Of a DNA stretch of 64,000 nt, positions 52,596 to 64,000 are shown in pieces. The first letter of the stretch is position 1. Each line of letters starts with the position of its first letter. The notes beneath the pieces were generated by a model. It ran no database searches, was not told the origin of the DNA, and worked only from the letters and a program-made list of their open reading frames with translations. The DNA comes from Ophiobolus disseminans. Its lineage: Eukaryota > Ascomycota > Dothideomycetes > Pleosporales > Phaeosphaeriaceae. Location of the stretch: contig MU006217.1 in NCBI GenBank assembly GCA_010093685.1, positions 1,595,644 through 1,659,643 on the forward strand. The letters run 5' to 3'. Made by a program: the position numbers and the translations under genes.

Positions 52596-55593
52596 ATGTT
52601 ACCACAACATTCGTTTATAGCACTCTGCATCGCATCATGTACGGCGTCCGCACTGTCCCATCGCCGCGGTAGCGCAAACGATACTGGTAAGATCGATGCA
52701 TCGTCAAGCCTCGCGGCTTCGTATTTTCGCGTGCTAACCAAGCCATTAAGCCCCCTACTCTAACGTCACTGCTTTAACAACCCACTCGCCGATCACCACA
52801 GTCAGTCTCTCCAAGGTATCGACATCGTTGGGACCATCATCTTCCCTTGATGTTGGTGGAACTGTTTCCCAAGAAAGCGGCTCCGCGCAGCCGACTGGGG
52901 TACGATGGTCGGATGCAGGCACTCGTTCCGACTTCACACCATCAACACCAACTGCGTTGGTGGGCTCGACATTTGCAGTTTCGAATGTTTCGATCAATTC
53001 GACATCGCGGTCGACCAACCGAGTTTCGAATGTTTCGATCAATTCGACATCGCGGTCGACCAACCGAGTTCCGAATGTTACGATCAATTCGACATTGCCT
53101 GAGACTAGTCCATGGAGCAACACAACGTCTTCGTCATCAGTCCGTGTCTCGAACGCAACATGTACAGTCAACATTCCCAATGCTAGCATTGACTATTGGT
53201 ATCCGCCGACATACTCACATGCACTTGGGACCATGACTACAAAGTTCGCAAATTACTCGAAAACGGACTCGTACACTTTGGTCACCGAAACCGCGACTTT
53301 CGACGCTGCTAGTGCTTTGGTGTCCGTGTACGCCTGCACCTGGAGTGAGTCTTATGCATCCGAGTGGGATGCTACGTACACGCTTTGCATGGATTACAGT
53401 GACCAGCCAACTGCAGCCTCGACATCACTCATCTATCGAACAGCTGCCGCACCGTTTCCTCCGGAAGGCTCTATCGCAGTTTCGGATGCGCGGTTCTATG
53501 ACTTGTATTCGGAGCAGCCTGTGGCAACACATCCGATATTAGTAGCACCCAACCAGACTGTGAAGCAGGTTTCTGCCACTCCATTCGTTCATTTCACAGC
53601 CTACGAAGTCGAATTTGGGAACGAAACGAAGACCATCCAACTGCCGTCCGCCTATGCATATCCTTATGGAGTGAAGGGAATGGAGCATGAAACGTCAGCA
53701 ACTGGCCCACTTCCGGAAGATTTCCTTCAGCAAGTCTCTCGGGCAGATTGTGACGCTGGAAAGCTTCAAGCTACGATTACCGTATTGATCGTGGTCGATT
53801 TGTATTACATGAATTGGCCGGATTCTAATCCTTTCATCGTCCACTTTGAATCGTCAGTGCTTGGATTCGACGATCCACCTGTTGTCATTAACAATGATGG
53901 TACTGTTAGACCAGCACCATTCACCATGGGTGACTGGGATGGGGATCTTTTCATTATGTCTGCAAACCCAACACCTGTAAGCGCCAAGCCAAGTGGTCGT
54001 CTAGGTCCAGTTCCAACAACCCAAGTTGGGAATCCCGACAACAACGATCAAGGTCCAGGAGGCAACGAGGCTCAAACACCAAGTATACCGCAACCCACAC
54101 GAGTCACAGTTGGCAGTGTTGGAACCATTCCGATAATTTTACAGCCTTCATCCATCGTCGTGGTCGGTTCGCAAACTCTTCAGCCTGGACAGCCCGCTGT
54201 CATTGTAGGAGGCGTCACTCCTGTCTCGCTCGTGCCTTCGGCTACTGCTATCGTCGTAGGCGGATCCACGGTGATACCGATACCGCAGGTGTTCGTTGAT
54301 CCTGCACGACCACCTCCGCTGCTATCAGTTGGCTCGTCGCTCCTAACGCCTAATGCTGCAACACAATTTTTCATAGCGCCCAGTCAAACGCTTACACCAG
54401 GAGGGACTGCAGTCTTGGATGGAACTTTGATCAGTCTTGCACCATCTGCTTCATTTGTGGTTGTTGGTGGGTCGACCCAACTGCTGTCAAGAGGGCCTGT
54501 CACGCCAAGCCCACCGCAAATTGTTGTTGGAAGCACCACCATCACTGCTCTGCCTGCTTGGAGCGGGTCAGGTAGTCCAGGAATGAACCAAAATACCAAC
54601 CAGAACGTCAATCAAAATCAAAACGTCCCCCAGAATGGCGCATCCGGTCCAATGTTCGTCGTTGGGGAACAACTGCTTGTTCCAGGGGGGCGACCAATAA
54701 CTGTTTCAGGTACTACCTTGTCACTCGTATCTGGTGGCGCCTCTGTTGTCATTAACGGGGTCACTTCTGCCGTCGTGACCCCTCCCGCAGTCTCCGTGCA
54801 ACCAGCAATTGCCATTGGCAATAGCATCTTTACACCAGTAGCTGGCTCTGGAAGCACATTTGTCATTGCTGACCAAACCCTTACACCAGGCGGCCAAGCA
54901 ATTACGGTGTTTGGTAGGGTCATCTCACTGGCACCTTCGGCATCATTCGTAGTGGTGGATGGTGTAACATCCACCCTCGTAACTCCTGCTGCAGCTGCTC
55001 AAATTACACCCCCAGTTCTTTCATTTGGCAATGGCATTTTCCGGCCTCTACCTGGAACTGGTACCAGCTACCTTATAGGATCGATGACACTTACGCCAGG
55101 CGGTGTGATCATTGTGGCGGATACCACCATATCTTTAGCTCCTGGCGCTACCGCGCTTATCATCAACGGCCAAACCAGTATCATATCGCCTTTCGCACAG
55201 CCGATTGTCACCAATGCGCCATTACTGACCGTCGGGTCGCAAACGTACACCGCCATCTCCGGGACCACCTTCATCATTAGTGGTCAAACACTGACGCCCG
55301 GCGGAACTATTACCGTCAGTGGGACAACAATCAGCCTAGCGCCTGGTGCTACTCAGCTTGTATACGGAAGCTCAGGTCGCACCACCACGACCGCACTATT
55401 TCCAGCCACTTCGACACAGAATTCAAAGGTCACTGGCTCCGCAAGCCCAAGCGCCGGCGCAAGTGGAAGGAACGGTCAGGCTGCTGCAACAACTCTAGGA
55501 CAAGGCTCTTCCGCCTCGGCGTCGCGTACTGATAAGCTGCTGCTGTCTTTCTCTATAGCTGCATTGGGATGGGTTTTTACTTGGGTGTCATAA
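52596..55593 (+). CDS. Repeat-rich GPI-type cell surface protein
   Basis: Two exons, 52596-52686 and 52802-55593, giving 960 residues. The first exon supplies a signal peptide (MLPQHSFIALCIASCTASAL) and joins in phase across a 115-nt intron, so the protein is secretory even though the long frame alone lacks a leader. An N-glycosylation-rich lead holds a 15-residue repeat (VSNVSINSTSRSTNR, 2.7 copies). A unique domain covers about residues 120-400. Residues about 440-890 are built from diverged units of the form LTPGG-TITVSGT-ISLAPGATQLVV. The end is Ser/Thr/Gly-rich and finishes with a hydrophobic tail (KLLLSFSIAALGWVFTWVS), typical for a GPI signal. It is probably a cell-wall or adhesin-like protein; ligand unknown. 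Confidence 0.88.
52978..53097 (+). repeat. In-frame 45-bp minisatellite
   Basis: Two identical 45-bp units at 52978-53022 and 53023-53067 and a partial, diverged third to about 53097. Each encodes the 15-residue unit VSNVSINSTSRSTNR with two N-glycosylation sites. The exact identity of the first two shows recent slippage or recombination. Confidence 0.9.
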
Positions 55594-56309
55594 TTACACA
55601 GCATAGGAGGTAACGATTTTGGATTTGGGCGTTTTGTCAACTAGGGACAATATACCATGGGAACCTAGGTATTGGCATTGGGCATCAAAAGTTCGCGCAT
55701 ATTGGACTGCGCGCTTAATGACCTGTAACGCCTTGGGATCTGGAATTATATAATGCATTGCGATATAGTAATGAAACAGCTGCTGCGGCATTGCCTTAAA
55801 CGTCGAAGCAGAACAATACGCTCAGCCGCCTCAGTACACACTGTTCGAGCAACCTATTTGTGGCTCCGAACTTGAAGTTCTAATTACATGCCTAAAAAGT
55901 ATGATCGGTCGCAAATAAAGTGAAAATCCAAGCTTCAGCATAACTTATATGTCTTCCACAGAGTAAACGTTCCACCTCCTTTCCAGCTGATCTCCTATTC
56001 GATCGATTCGTGGACATGTTCACCCATGTCCAAATCAAGGAGCTCACAAAGGCGGCCTAGGTATTCAAGGGCGTTTTGGATGCTGCTCGCAGTTTGTTGT
56101 ACACAAATTAGAGCCTCGGGGGTGATGGGAGCAATTCACACTGATCTTGTTTGTCACTAAGCTGGGACTCTAGAAGCTACATCGACCTATTCAGAAACAC
56201 ACAGACATTACCAGAACTACAGAGACCTCCAAAGCGCCACACAAATCCGTATACCCAGCCAGTATAAGAATCGCAGTAAATCCTCATCCCTCACTTCCAG
56301 ACCTCCACC
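55594..56309. other. Intergenic region, no gene seen
   Basis: 716 bp, moderately AT-rich. A 65-codon minus-strand frame at its left end has no motif. The right part is the expected promoter of the RNase III-like gene. Confidence 0.5.
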
Positions 56310-56789
56310 ATGGCAACCCAAACGATCTACATCAATGAGGCCCAATTCTCGGCTTGCGAAGCTATCATCAACTATACTTTCACCGACAAACTCCTCCTCC
56401 TCCAAGCCCTCAACGCAACAAGCTTACCCATCTCCTACGCTGGTAAAACCCACGCCTTCCAGAAAAACGACGCCCTAGCCGTCCTAGGAGACACGCGCAT
56501 GGACGCCGTACTGTGTCGCTGGTGGTGGGACATGACGTCGCCTCGCGTCAAGGCCCATTGGACAAAGATGCGTCTTGATAAGTGTGGGAATAGTGCGCTT
56601 GTGGAGTTGGGAAGGGAATTGGGGCTGGACAAGTGTGTGATAAGCAATCCGGGAACGACGACGGTGTCAGATAAGATGCTGGCGACGGCGGTGGAGGCGG
56701 TGCTGGGGGCTGTGTATTTGGATGGTGAGGAGGGGGTGTTGGAGGGTGTTTTGAGGGGGTTGGGGTTTGGGGAGCATGGTTATTTGTAA
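56310..56789 (+). CDS. RNase III-like domain protein, catalytic residues degraded
   Basis: Single exon, 159 residues, one RNase III domain and nothing else. The signature block reads NDALAVLGDTRMDAVL where active enzymes have NERLEFLGDAVL, so the second acidic position is Asp for Glu, the fifth is Ala for Glu, and the Asp remains. The second block, ATAVEAVLGAVYLDG, keeps the Glu but has Thr where Asp is needed. Two of the metal ligands are therefore missing and cleavage is unlikely. It has no double-stranded RNA-binding domain. Small proteins of this kind are widespread in filamentous fungi and may bind RNA or form a structural dimer; that is inference. Confidence 0.82.
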   Translation: MATQTIYINEAQFSACEAIINYTFTDKLLLLQALNATSLPISYAGKTHAFQKNDALAVLGDTRMDAVLCRWWWDMTSPRVKAHWTKMRLDKCGNSALVELGRELGLDKCVISNPGTTTVSDKMLATAVEAVLGAVYLDGEEGVLEGVLRGLGFGEHGYL

Positions 56790-56979
56790 GAGGCAGGAGT
56801 GGGGCTATGAGTGTTAGAAGGGTTGTAGTCACTCAAGACTCTTATTGATTTGAGCGTCAATGGGATTAATTGAACACTATAGCAACGATTTGAAAATATC
56901 GCAGCTATCGAGGAATGTGTATATATGAAGGTAAAATATATGCATAGAAGAGAAAACACCCGTTCGAAAAGCGTAAAGA

Positions 56980-57994
56980 CTACCACTTGCGGTTCGCCTT
57001 CAACTTCCTCCACCAATCGCGCACCATCCAGGCGTCGAATTCAGTAACTTCCATGGCGCTGCCAGCCATCATGATGAAGTTGGTTTGGCCCTGTGGTGTC
57101 CAGTCGTAGAAATCTGAGTAAGTGTTAGCAAGCCCCATATCAATCGTTCCTCACAGCAGACACATACCCAAAAGCCCAAAGCCATGGCCCATCTCATGCA
57201 ACAAGATGTGAATGTTCTCGCTATTCACGTTGTCGAAGAAGTACTTTGGGCTAAGTTCCTGACCCCAGTTATATCCATAACCACCAATCTCACCCGTCAG
57301 GCTCTCATCAAGCCACAGGCTGATGTCGTAGCGGCTCTTCTTTCCTCCAGGGCACTGGCTCATGTCGCCGTTGAGATGGGTGGCGCGGTAGCAGCGGGGA
57401 TCGCACTCGGGTACGCCGTCGGGGTTCTTGGTGGTGTAGACATCGAGGCCGCTGATGTTGCCTTCAAGCAGGTTCTTGTTCTTGACTGCGTAGCCGACGA
57501 CGTTGACGGCCAGCTTGGTCAGAGGGAAGCCTTCGAAGCCGACGAGCACGTCGAACCATTTCTGCATGGAGCGTTGGAGCGCTTTGGCGGTTGTGGCGCG
57601 CGCGGCGGCGGTGCTCTTGCCCGGGTGGTTCCAGCGGACGCAGTAGTTGATGGTTCCGTTGTTGGCCATCATTTGGTCGATGATCCAGTTTTTATCTTGG
57701 GCCCAGCCTGGGTTCTCTTTCAGGGTCTGCTTCCAGACCTTGGCGCACAAGTTAGTAATGGGTCTTGAGAATGTCAGGTCTTTGACTTACCTGATCGAGA
57801 CCGGTGACCATGTTAGCCGGAGGGCTCCATTTCGTGGCCTTGGGGATGACAGCACGGGTTGTCAAATCAGTCCGGGGGAAGACGTTACGCTCCTCCAAGG
57901 AACAGAATCGCCTGTCGATATGCTTGATGTGGGGATGTGCCAGCACACCCATTCCGAGCGCCGAAAAGGTCAGAAGAGATAGGATCTTGACCAT
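56980..57994 (-). CDS. Secreted zinc metalloprotease-like protein
   Basis: Three exons, 57994-57791, 57738-57168 and 57113-56980, giving 302 residues. Residues 1-19 are a signal peptide (MVKILSLLTFSALGMGVLA). The zinc motif is HEMGHGFGLLD at 249-259, in the HExxHxxGxxD form of metzincin-like proteases, split by the second intron just before its last Asp. The preceding part has conserved-looking NYCVRW and CPGGKKSRYDISLWLDESL. Cys pairs (CDPRCYR) suggest disulfides. The protein probably cleaves an extracellular protein; substrate is unknown. The C-terminus after the zinc site (FYDWTPQGQTNFIMMAGSA) supplies a Met turn (IMMAG), as metzincins require. Confidence 0.88.
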
Positions 57995-58504
57995 TTTGAA
58001 GAAATGAACGAGTGACAAGTAAAAAAGCACAAGAAATGAATGTCTGAAGTGATGGTCCTCCAAAAACGAAGAGGGAACTGCCTCTTATATCAGCAGAATC
58101 TAGATTCTCCATGCTAGCTACATCCTCCTCGTATCTGATCGTCGACCTGGATGAGTCGGCCATCACGACAAACATCTTGACCCGAAAGAATATTAGACCG
58201 CGATTTCAGATGATTGACGGATCGTAGGGGCTCGTATTGAGTCCACGAAACATTCCGCTAACTCGATAAGGTTGGACGTTTCAGGGTGATGGCGCCTTCA
58301 GAAGTGTCATGAACAGATGTAGGTGCGTGCACTCGGCGATTTAGTGGCGCTACCGGAATTTCTCCGTCATGCATGCACCCTTGAATGGTGCGAAAAAAGA
58401 CCAGGAAACTGTGAAATATTGATGTTTGCGGATGGATTTACTGCGGAGGCAATTTAGATGTACTGCGCTTGCGGAAGAAGTCTGCCTCCAGGAACACGAC
58501 ATTG
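57995..58504. other. Promoter region of the metalloprotease
   Basis: 510 bp between the start of one minus-strand gene and the stop of the next. No coding frame of note and no motif that could be named. Confidence 0.45.
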
Positions 58505-60810
58505 CTAAACATGCCCGACAGGTGCGCTATACGTTGCACCATTTCGTTGGCGAACGGCCGTCGCTTCCACCCTTCCACCGTGCACAGAGTGCGCGATTCG
58601 TATCCTGCCATCAGCTGCCCCTCCATGTCTCATTGAGCCCCTAACCTCTCTATCCGTTGTTGTAGCTCCATGGTGCACCGCCGCAGCCGTATCTGTGGTC
58701 ATTACCTGCGAAACCGCTTGCCATGCGTTTCCGAGCAACGACATCTCCGTTCTCTTGTTGAAAAGGACCAGTGCAGCCACGATGAGTGCCGTATGTATCG
58801 CTAGCAGTCCCAAAATGGCACCCATGGCTCTCCATTGAACGGGTGCATTGATCGTTTTGGAGCTCGTGAAAGTAGCTGTGGCGTTGACGTCGTACTGTGG
58901 GAAGAAATCGTAGTAAGCCATTTCGAGCAAGACTGTCCAAAGCGCCTGAAGGGCAAGCCCAGCATCGCCAGTCTCCTGGAAGACGCGCTGAAAGATCTCT
59001 ACGTGCGTCCGGTGCACTGATCGTTCCGGATGAGCATTCTCCGTGAAGTAGGTTGTTTGAGTGTACACGTCTTCGGTTGGTCCAGTTTCCTCATCTACAA
59101 CGGGTTGAGACGAGTACCTTAGCAATGTGTCCCAAATGAAGTGGTTCGTTGAGATGTTGTGCTTCGTTTTAATGTCTGCCGCCGTCCAGTTGGCCATGGG
59201 TAGAAGCCGGAGTAGCCCACGCTGTTCAGCGGAAAGACTCCCGCCAGTAGCTCCAAGCATTCGTCTTATAGAAGTAGAGTTGTATGCTTTCGCGGTAGCG
59301 TTCCAGTCTAGTTCGACATCGAAATCATCATGGTTACTCAAAGCCTGAACTTCGTACTCCGAGGGCAACGGGTTGACGAAACACGCAGTCAGGTTGAGAT
59401 TGAAACTGCCTTTTCGAAAGCTCCTCCACGATGGTTTCGAAGACTGTACATTTACAAGCGTGTCGTTGGAATTTCCCCATTCGGTAGCATTGCCCGTGGT
59501 TTGTAGAAGTAGAAAGGTGCTTGTCTGTCCCATGATGCCACTACTGACGTTGAGATCGGGGTCGGGTTTGATGCCGTTGATCAAACGAGCTTGCCCATAT
59601 TCGATTGAGCAAAGCGAAAGATTGGCGTAAGATTTCCCCTCGAAGTACTCCGCAGTAGGTATCGTGCAATTAATGTAACTGCCTTTTCCACCTAATTGCT
59701 CGTTTGCGATCAAGTCAGGATGGGTGTCACTAAACGTAAGCGCGCCGCGTATGGATGGATCGCCCGAGCTATCACCTCCATAGAAACTGATATTGCCTAA
59801 GGTAGGTTTCACACAGATGACTCGTGTGTCCACAACTGTCATGGGCCCAGTATCTGATGGTTGACAGGCAAATTAGTTTACGCACGATAGCAGTTCTGAA
59901 AGGTGGTTACGTACAGTTGCGTAACGAGGCTCGCTCACCGAAGTCCCTGAATGGAAGGAAGCCTCGATATGTTTTGCCGGTATCCATATACTCTAATTTC
60001 TGAGATCCCGCTTCCTTGTATTCTGCAAAACGGTTGTAGGTCGCAGGGCCCACCTTCCAGTAATCGACACCTCCATACGGGTTCTGACGTCCGCCGCTCT
60101 TATCGTCGAGACTAGTAAGTTCTTGCTCACTGAGCCCAATGGTAACGTTGTCGGTCACGCCATATGTGACAACGTCGGAGTACCCAAAATCATTGAGCAG
60201 AATTGTAGAAGTAAACTGCAGCGCAAAGGCGTTAAGAATTGCCAGTACTATGAGCACAGAGTACGGCATCAAGGCTCTCGTGAAGATTGACTTGGCTACA
60301 CTCATTGCAAGCGAATGGGGACCAGAGTTCAAGCATCGAATCATGGATACGAGTGGGAGATCTTCTGTCGAAACGCCCACTCGCTCTAGGATCAGAGCGG
60401 CGAGAATGGCAGCAAAGACTCCCAATTGCGCAGCAGTCGCAACTCGTATAAGTACCGAGGACAGAGTGATGACACGAGGGGCCCAGTCTTTCCTGACAAT
60501 GAGGAACCTATGCAATGGTGTACAGAGTCAGTATTCGTCTCAGATGAAGTTTGTACATGTACGCAACGTACCAAAGTCGTGGAAAAACACCGCTGATTCT
60601 GGCAGTAGTAGAAGCTCCCCATATGAAGAGGAGAAATGCAAGGGCAAGAGCAATGGCGACAGTGCCTAAAGCAAGGACTGCGATGTTGTAGATCCCCAGC
60701 TTTTCCCAGAATCGTCTTGGCTTCGGCATAGGAGTAGGTGGTGGTGTGACATCTCGCTCAGTTTTTTCAACCTCGTGCGGAGGCTTTTCGGTGTATCCTG
60801 CGTAGGCCAT
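58505..60810 (-). CDS. Multi-pass membrane protein of unknown function
   Basis: Three exons, 60810-60572, 60507-59915 and 59853-58505, giving 726 residues. A Pro-rich cytosolic lead (MAYAGYTEKPPHEVEKTERD) is followed by a transmembrane helix (NIAVLALGTVAIALALAFLL) near residue 45, more helices near 95 (VATAAQLGVFAAILAALI) and 150 (YSVLIVLAILNAFALQFTS), then a large outside domain of about 400 residues with many N-glycosylation sites and few Cys, and a last helix near 630 (AMGAILGLLAIHTALIVAAL) before a cytosolic tail. This layout is common in Dothideomycete and Sordariomycete genomes among uncharacterised proteins. I do not recognise a named domain. All junctions keep phase and none adds a stop. 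Confidence 0.8.
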
Positions 60811-61851
60811 GGTAGACTGTTCTATTGCTCCGGAGGGAACCAGGAGCGCGAGGGAACAGAGCACTTTAGTCTTTAATTTGGCCCTTGCCACGACCCAGAT
60901 AAGGAGACACTGGGCGCGGCTGAGGCCGCACCAATGCATCGCGGTCTGGCGATCTTGCAGTGCGCCACAAAATCCATCTTCCATTTTGGGTTCTTTTGAC
61001 TGCTTGTTACCGCCACACCTCGTGCACGACGGCACAGCCTTTGAATGCGAGCATCTGCTGCTCGAACAATCGAAGAACAAGAACTTTGCACACAGCTCTG
61101 ATCTCAAAAGCGATCATCAATGATGCGTCAAGTTGCGAGATCAGCAGTCTGCGATGGTAGAGATGGGGTAGACGCTCGGCATGGACGACGACTGTGAGCC
61201 TAGAATGTCTAGCTCGTCCAAAACGAGGCTTCAGCCCGCCACATTTTTTCCTGATGCATAAATCAGCTAAGCGAGTCTTTTTGGACGCTTGCTAGAGCGT
61301 CCGCCGCCAACGAGACGTACATACTTGATGATTTTAGTGCAAGCGTGGATTGCGATTCGCAGTGTTGTGCTGTTGAAGGCTTCAGCTGGGTGTGGACTAG
61401 GCTATGAGGCTGCGGGCACCTTGGTGTGCCGTGACGACGGCATCACCGAGCGAATACAAATATTACGTGAAGTAAATGCCCAGGTGTTGACATGACACCA
61501 CGAGCGCATGTGTCTGGTGCAGAAAGATGCGAAATATGATGTAGTCAATAGGCTTGTATCTGTTGGAGAAGAGAAGGGGCACCAGGGCGGGGAAATTGCT
61601 GAATCAGCACCCGCCAGATGAGCAAGGAAAGAACTAGTCTATTGTCTTTCAATAACCTTCACTCGATTCCAAAGAATGAAAGCCTTCACGACAACCAGCG
61701 CGACATTGCGCCTACAAGAGAACATCATTCAGCGATCGATGTGCCTGCATATGAGAACAGCAAAATGTACAAGCAACCGACTCATGCTGCTCCAAAACAA
61801 ACACTCGCAGTGGTTACATCTCCAAAGCATTCAGCTATTATAACCCCATCC
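60811..61851. other. Intergenic region, no gene seen
   Basis: 1.04 kb between two minus-strand genes. Frames at 60809-61123 and 61618-61971 (plus strand) lack motifs; the latter overlaps the real minus-strand exon end. Nothing else is visible. Confidence 0.5.
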
Positions 61852-62920
61852 TCATTTTGGTTTCCAATCATTATCTATCCCAAGGAAAACAACCTGGACA
61901 GCGGTAAATCTAGTTGTGTCAGCAAACTCTCGTACGTGAGTTGTCAGGCCCTGAAGCATACGCAGCAGTAACAGCGAAGACGTCGGTTCGCTTTGCGTCT
62001 GTGAAGATTGTCAAGCAGACTGATATGAGCACATTGAAAGCAGCAATAGTGGCGATTTGCGCACGGAATGCTTTATCTATGGGTCGTGGCGACAGTACAA
62101 CCAGGACGATGATCGACGCGATAGGAATGAGCGAAGCCAGAATCGACGTCAGTCCGAATGTAATCTTCAGGACCGACGATTCGTAGTATCCAACCATTCC
62201 GGTTCTCTTGTCTGGCCTTTTGACACGCGCCAATCCACAGCGCAAGAGGTAGATGGCGTGCTCCGCTACCCACTTTGAAAAGCTGTCCTCCTTGTGACGG
62301 GTCTGGATACCCACAAGGTCGATGCTGGTTGCTTCCGGCTCGATTGCTGAGCCCCAGACGTCGCGATCGTGGTCAGTAAGTGCCCAAACTCCCATGAGCT
62401 CTTCGTTGCCCATGAAGTGCTGGAAATCCCTGAGGTCGAAACGATCGGGCTCCTTCAACGCGTGGACATGCGATATTTGGAGGAGAAACTCATCTGCACT
62501 TTTCAACGAGGTGTGCTGTCATTAAGAATGTTACGTACTGTATTCTCTCAGCTTCTCTTTGATTTCTTTGATTAGCTGGAGCTGTCGTGGTGGACGCTCG
62601 TTTGCCGCAGAAACACGTAACCAATTGTAGTTTGTCGCATATCGGTTCTTCTCCTCCGTAGGATTGTCGCTGTCAAATTTTTCTTCCTTCATTAATTCTA
62701 CCTCTAGGCGGCAGAGGTCAGCTTGCATGTAGAGCAACATGCGCGCATTCAAAGCGCTAAAACGACGAAATGCCGCAGTTTGCGGCTTAAGTGCCATCCG
62801 ACCGGCCATGCGAGGGTAGCCTAGAACCAGGTCGAACAACGGATTGTGAGATTTCTGGGCCGCATCCTGCTCCTCGTCTTTCGTGGATCTGTTCTTCTTG
62901 TTCTTGTCGTTCGTCGTCAT
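61852..62920 (-). CDS. DUF6594 family membrane protein
   Basis: Three exons, 62920-62539, 62493-61962 and 61909-61852, giving 323 residues. The last exon is only 58 nt: the second intron (61910-61961, donor GTATGC, branch GCTGAC) joins ...FAVTAA to FTAVQVVFLG, restoring the usual third helix of the family; without it the frame ends in an unrelated tail. The N-terminal block GYPRMAGRMALKPQTAAFRR, then FSALNARMLLYMQADLCRLE, is the DUF6594 signature. Helices: ILASLIPIASIIVLVVL, then FNVLISVCLTIFTDAKRTDV and the short last one. These proteins are common in filamentous ascomycetes and uncharacterised. Residues 1-25 are Lys/Asp/Asn-rich. Confidence 0.9.
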
Positions 62921-63888
62921 CTTTGAAGCGTAGTAGGCGTTCTGAGGCTTAGAAAGAAGGAGGGAATGTGCGCGTTTAATTTCAGGCTGCCTGTGCAACG
63001 CAACGCAAGGCACGATCGAGTACAAGCAAGGATCAAGCCAATCATTTCAAAGCTGCACTACCTCGTCGACTCTTCCTTTATTTGCTCGATTCTGAATGAG
63101 GCTGTGTACTTGAACACCACTAACCTAGTGAGAATCCGGAGGACCAAAGCATTCAGCATGTTTGTATGCTCTGATCACGTGGGAAACATGTGCAAATGTG
63201 GAAAAGGCATCACAACTGATCTTTGTATCCGAAGTAAAGACTGGTGAATCGACTGTTCGGTTCTATACATAGTCCTCGGCCGAAAAGATACCTCTCCAGC
63301 GGATTTGAAACCTCAATATGACCGCCCATGAGACTTGCGGCGGACTCCGCCTATGGTGCACTGCGGTTTAGTGACTATGGAAATCCGCATGAGGGCTCAA
63401 AACGCATGCAGTATTCGACTCCGCATAGGTCTCTTGTGACGTATTGGATGAAACCGTAGGACTTACACTGACGCACGATGAATGAATATAATATTCGCAG
63501 TAAACCGCAACAGCTCACTCCCGGTCACCTTGTTGTACATTCGTAAGTAGCATATTCCAACTCAGATATAACAAGCTGCTAACAGCATTACTGGTTTTGT
63601 GTATGCGCTGCATCTATCTCCTCTGTGGTCGAAGATACGACCTCCGCGGCTTCTCATATCGTTTGCTATCCCCTTGTCACGAACCCATGCGCTCGAAGCG
63701 CTGACCTCTGGAATGATGTGGTATTCCATCGTGACTTACAGCAGCGCGCCTGACAGCTACACGTTGCGTGTCAAGCTATTTGCTAGTCTGCGATGGCTTC
63801 CACAAAGAAGATCTAGCGGGGCTGGAATTGAAGAGTATCCTTTTCTTGACCTTGTTGACACTGAACCTGCTTAGTCGATCGCAGCATA
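62921..63888. other. Intergenic region, no gene seen
   Basis: 970 bp. A 91-codon plus-strand frame at 63599-63874 has no motif and no clear signal. Nothing else is visible; the right end is the likely promoter of the gene starting at 63889. Confidence 0.45.
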
Positions 63889-64000
63889 ATGAAGAAATTT
63901 TTCACAGCTCTGCTTCCTGCTAACAGTAAGTGCTAGACTCCACCAAAATAAACTTGCTCGAATGCTCATATAATCCTAGAAAAGGCTATGGCTAAAGAAA
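63889..64000 (+). CDS. Start of a gene cut by the window edge (tentative)
   Basis: ATG at 63889 opens MKKFFTALLPAN, followed by a good donor (AGTAAGTG) at 63926 and an acceptor (ATCCTAG) ending at 63979; reading continues in phase as KKAMAKE to the window end. The 54-nt intron fits local introns. The protein cannot be identified from 19 residues, and a chance match is possible. Confidence 0.35.

Noticed and set aside
1..64000. CRISPR arrays, bacterial operons, ribosome binding sites, insertion sequences
   Set aside because: The window is fungal nuclear DNA; no spaced direct-repeat array or transposase-like frame was found.

Overview
The window is nuclear DNA of a filamentous ascomycete, most likely a Dothideomycete of the Pleosporales type. 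The signs are short introns (about 47-59 nt for most) with GTAAGT/GTATGT-like donors and CTAAC or CTGAC branch sites, roughly even base composition, and fungal families such as HET, DUF6594, an allantoate-permease-like MFS carrier and a Slt2-type MAP kinase. Gene models were assembled by hand by joining reading frames across introns; species level cannot be read from the sequence.

Left part (1-4100): a PLAC8-type cysteine-rich protein, a secretory type I membrane protein, and a GrpB-GNAT fusion protein. Then 4136-17793 holds the most striking region, a compact putative catabolic cluster. It has an ACS-type MFS carrier, two beta-hydroxyacid dehydrogenases, two carboxymuconolactone-decarboxylase-like (CMD-like) proteins, two metallo-beta-lactamase-fold hydrolases, one zinc alcohol dehydrogenase and one C2H2 plus fungal_trans regulator. 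Three enzyme families are each present twice, and GYGGGG sites recur in the promoters, matching what the regulator's fingers should read. The substrate is unknown; a lactone or aromatic acid is my inference.

Middle (18029-34320): an F-box-like gene, a pseudokinase-like protein ending in a ZZ zinc finger, the head-to-head housekeeping pair COG8 / UBE2O-like E2, then a decaying accessory stretch. That stretch has two broken copies of one F-box-like family and a HET-domain gene whose last exon end is duplicated downstream.

Right part (34772-64000): a 1766-residue disordered protein, the rRNA-processing helicase Has1 head-to-head with an NAD-dependent epimerase (GC-AG intron), and the cell-wall-integrity MAP kinase (11-nt microexon). 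Next come a membrane-anchored aspartic-protease-like protein that lacks one catalytic Asp, a repeat-rich GPI-type surface protein, a degenerate RNase III-like protein, a secreted HExxH metalloprotease, a membrane protein, a DUF6594 protein, and the first codons of a gene cut by the window edge.
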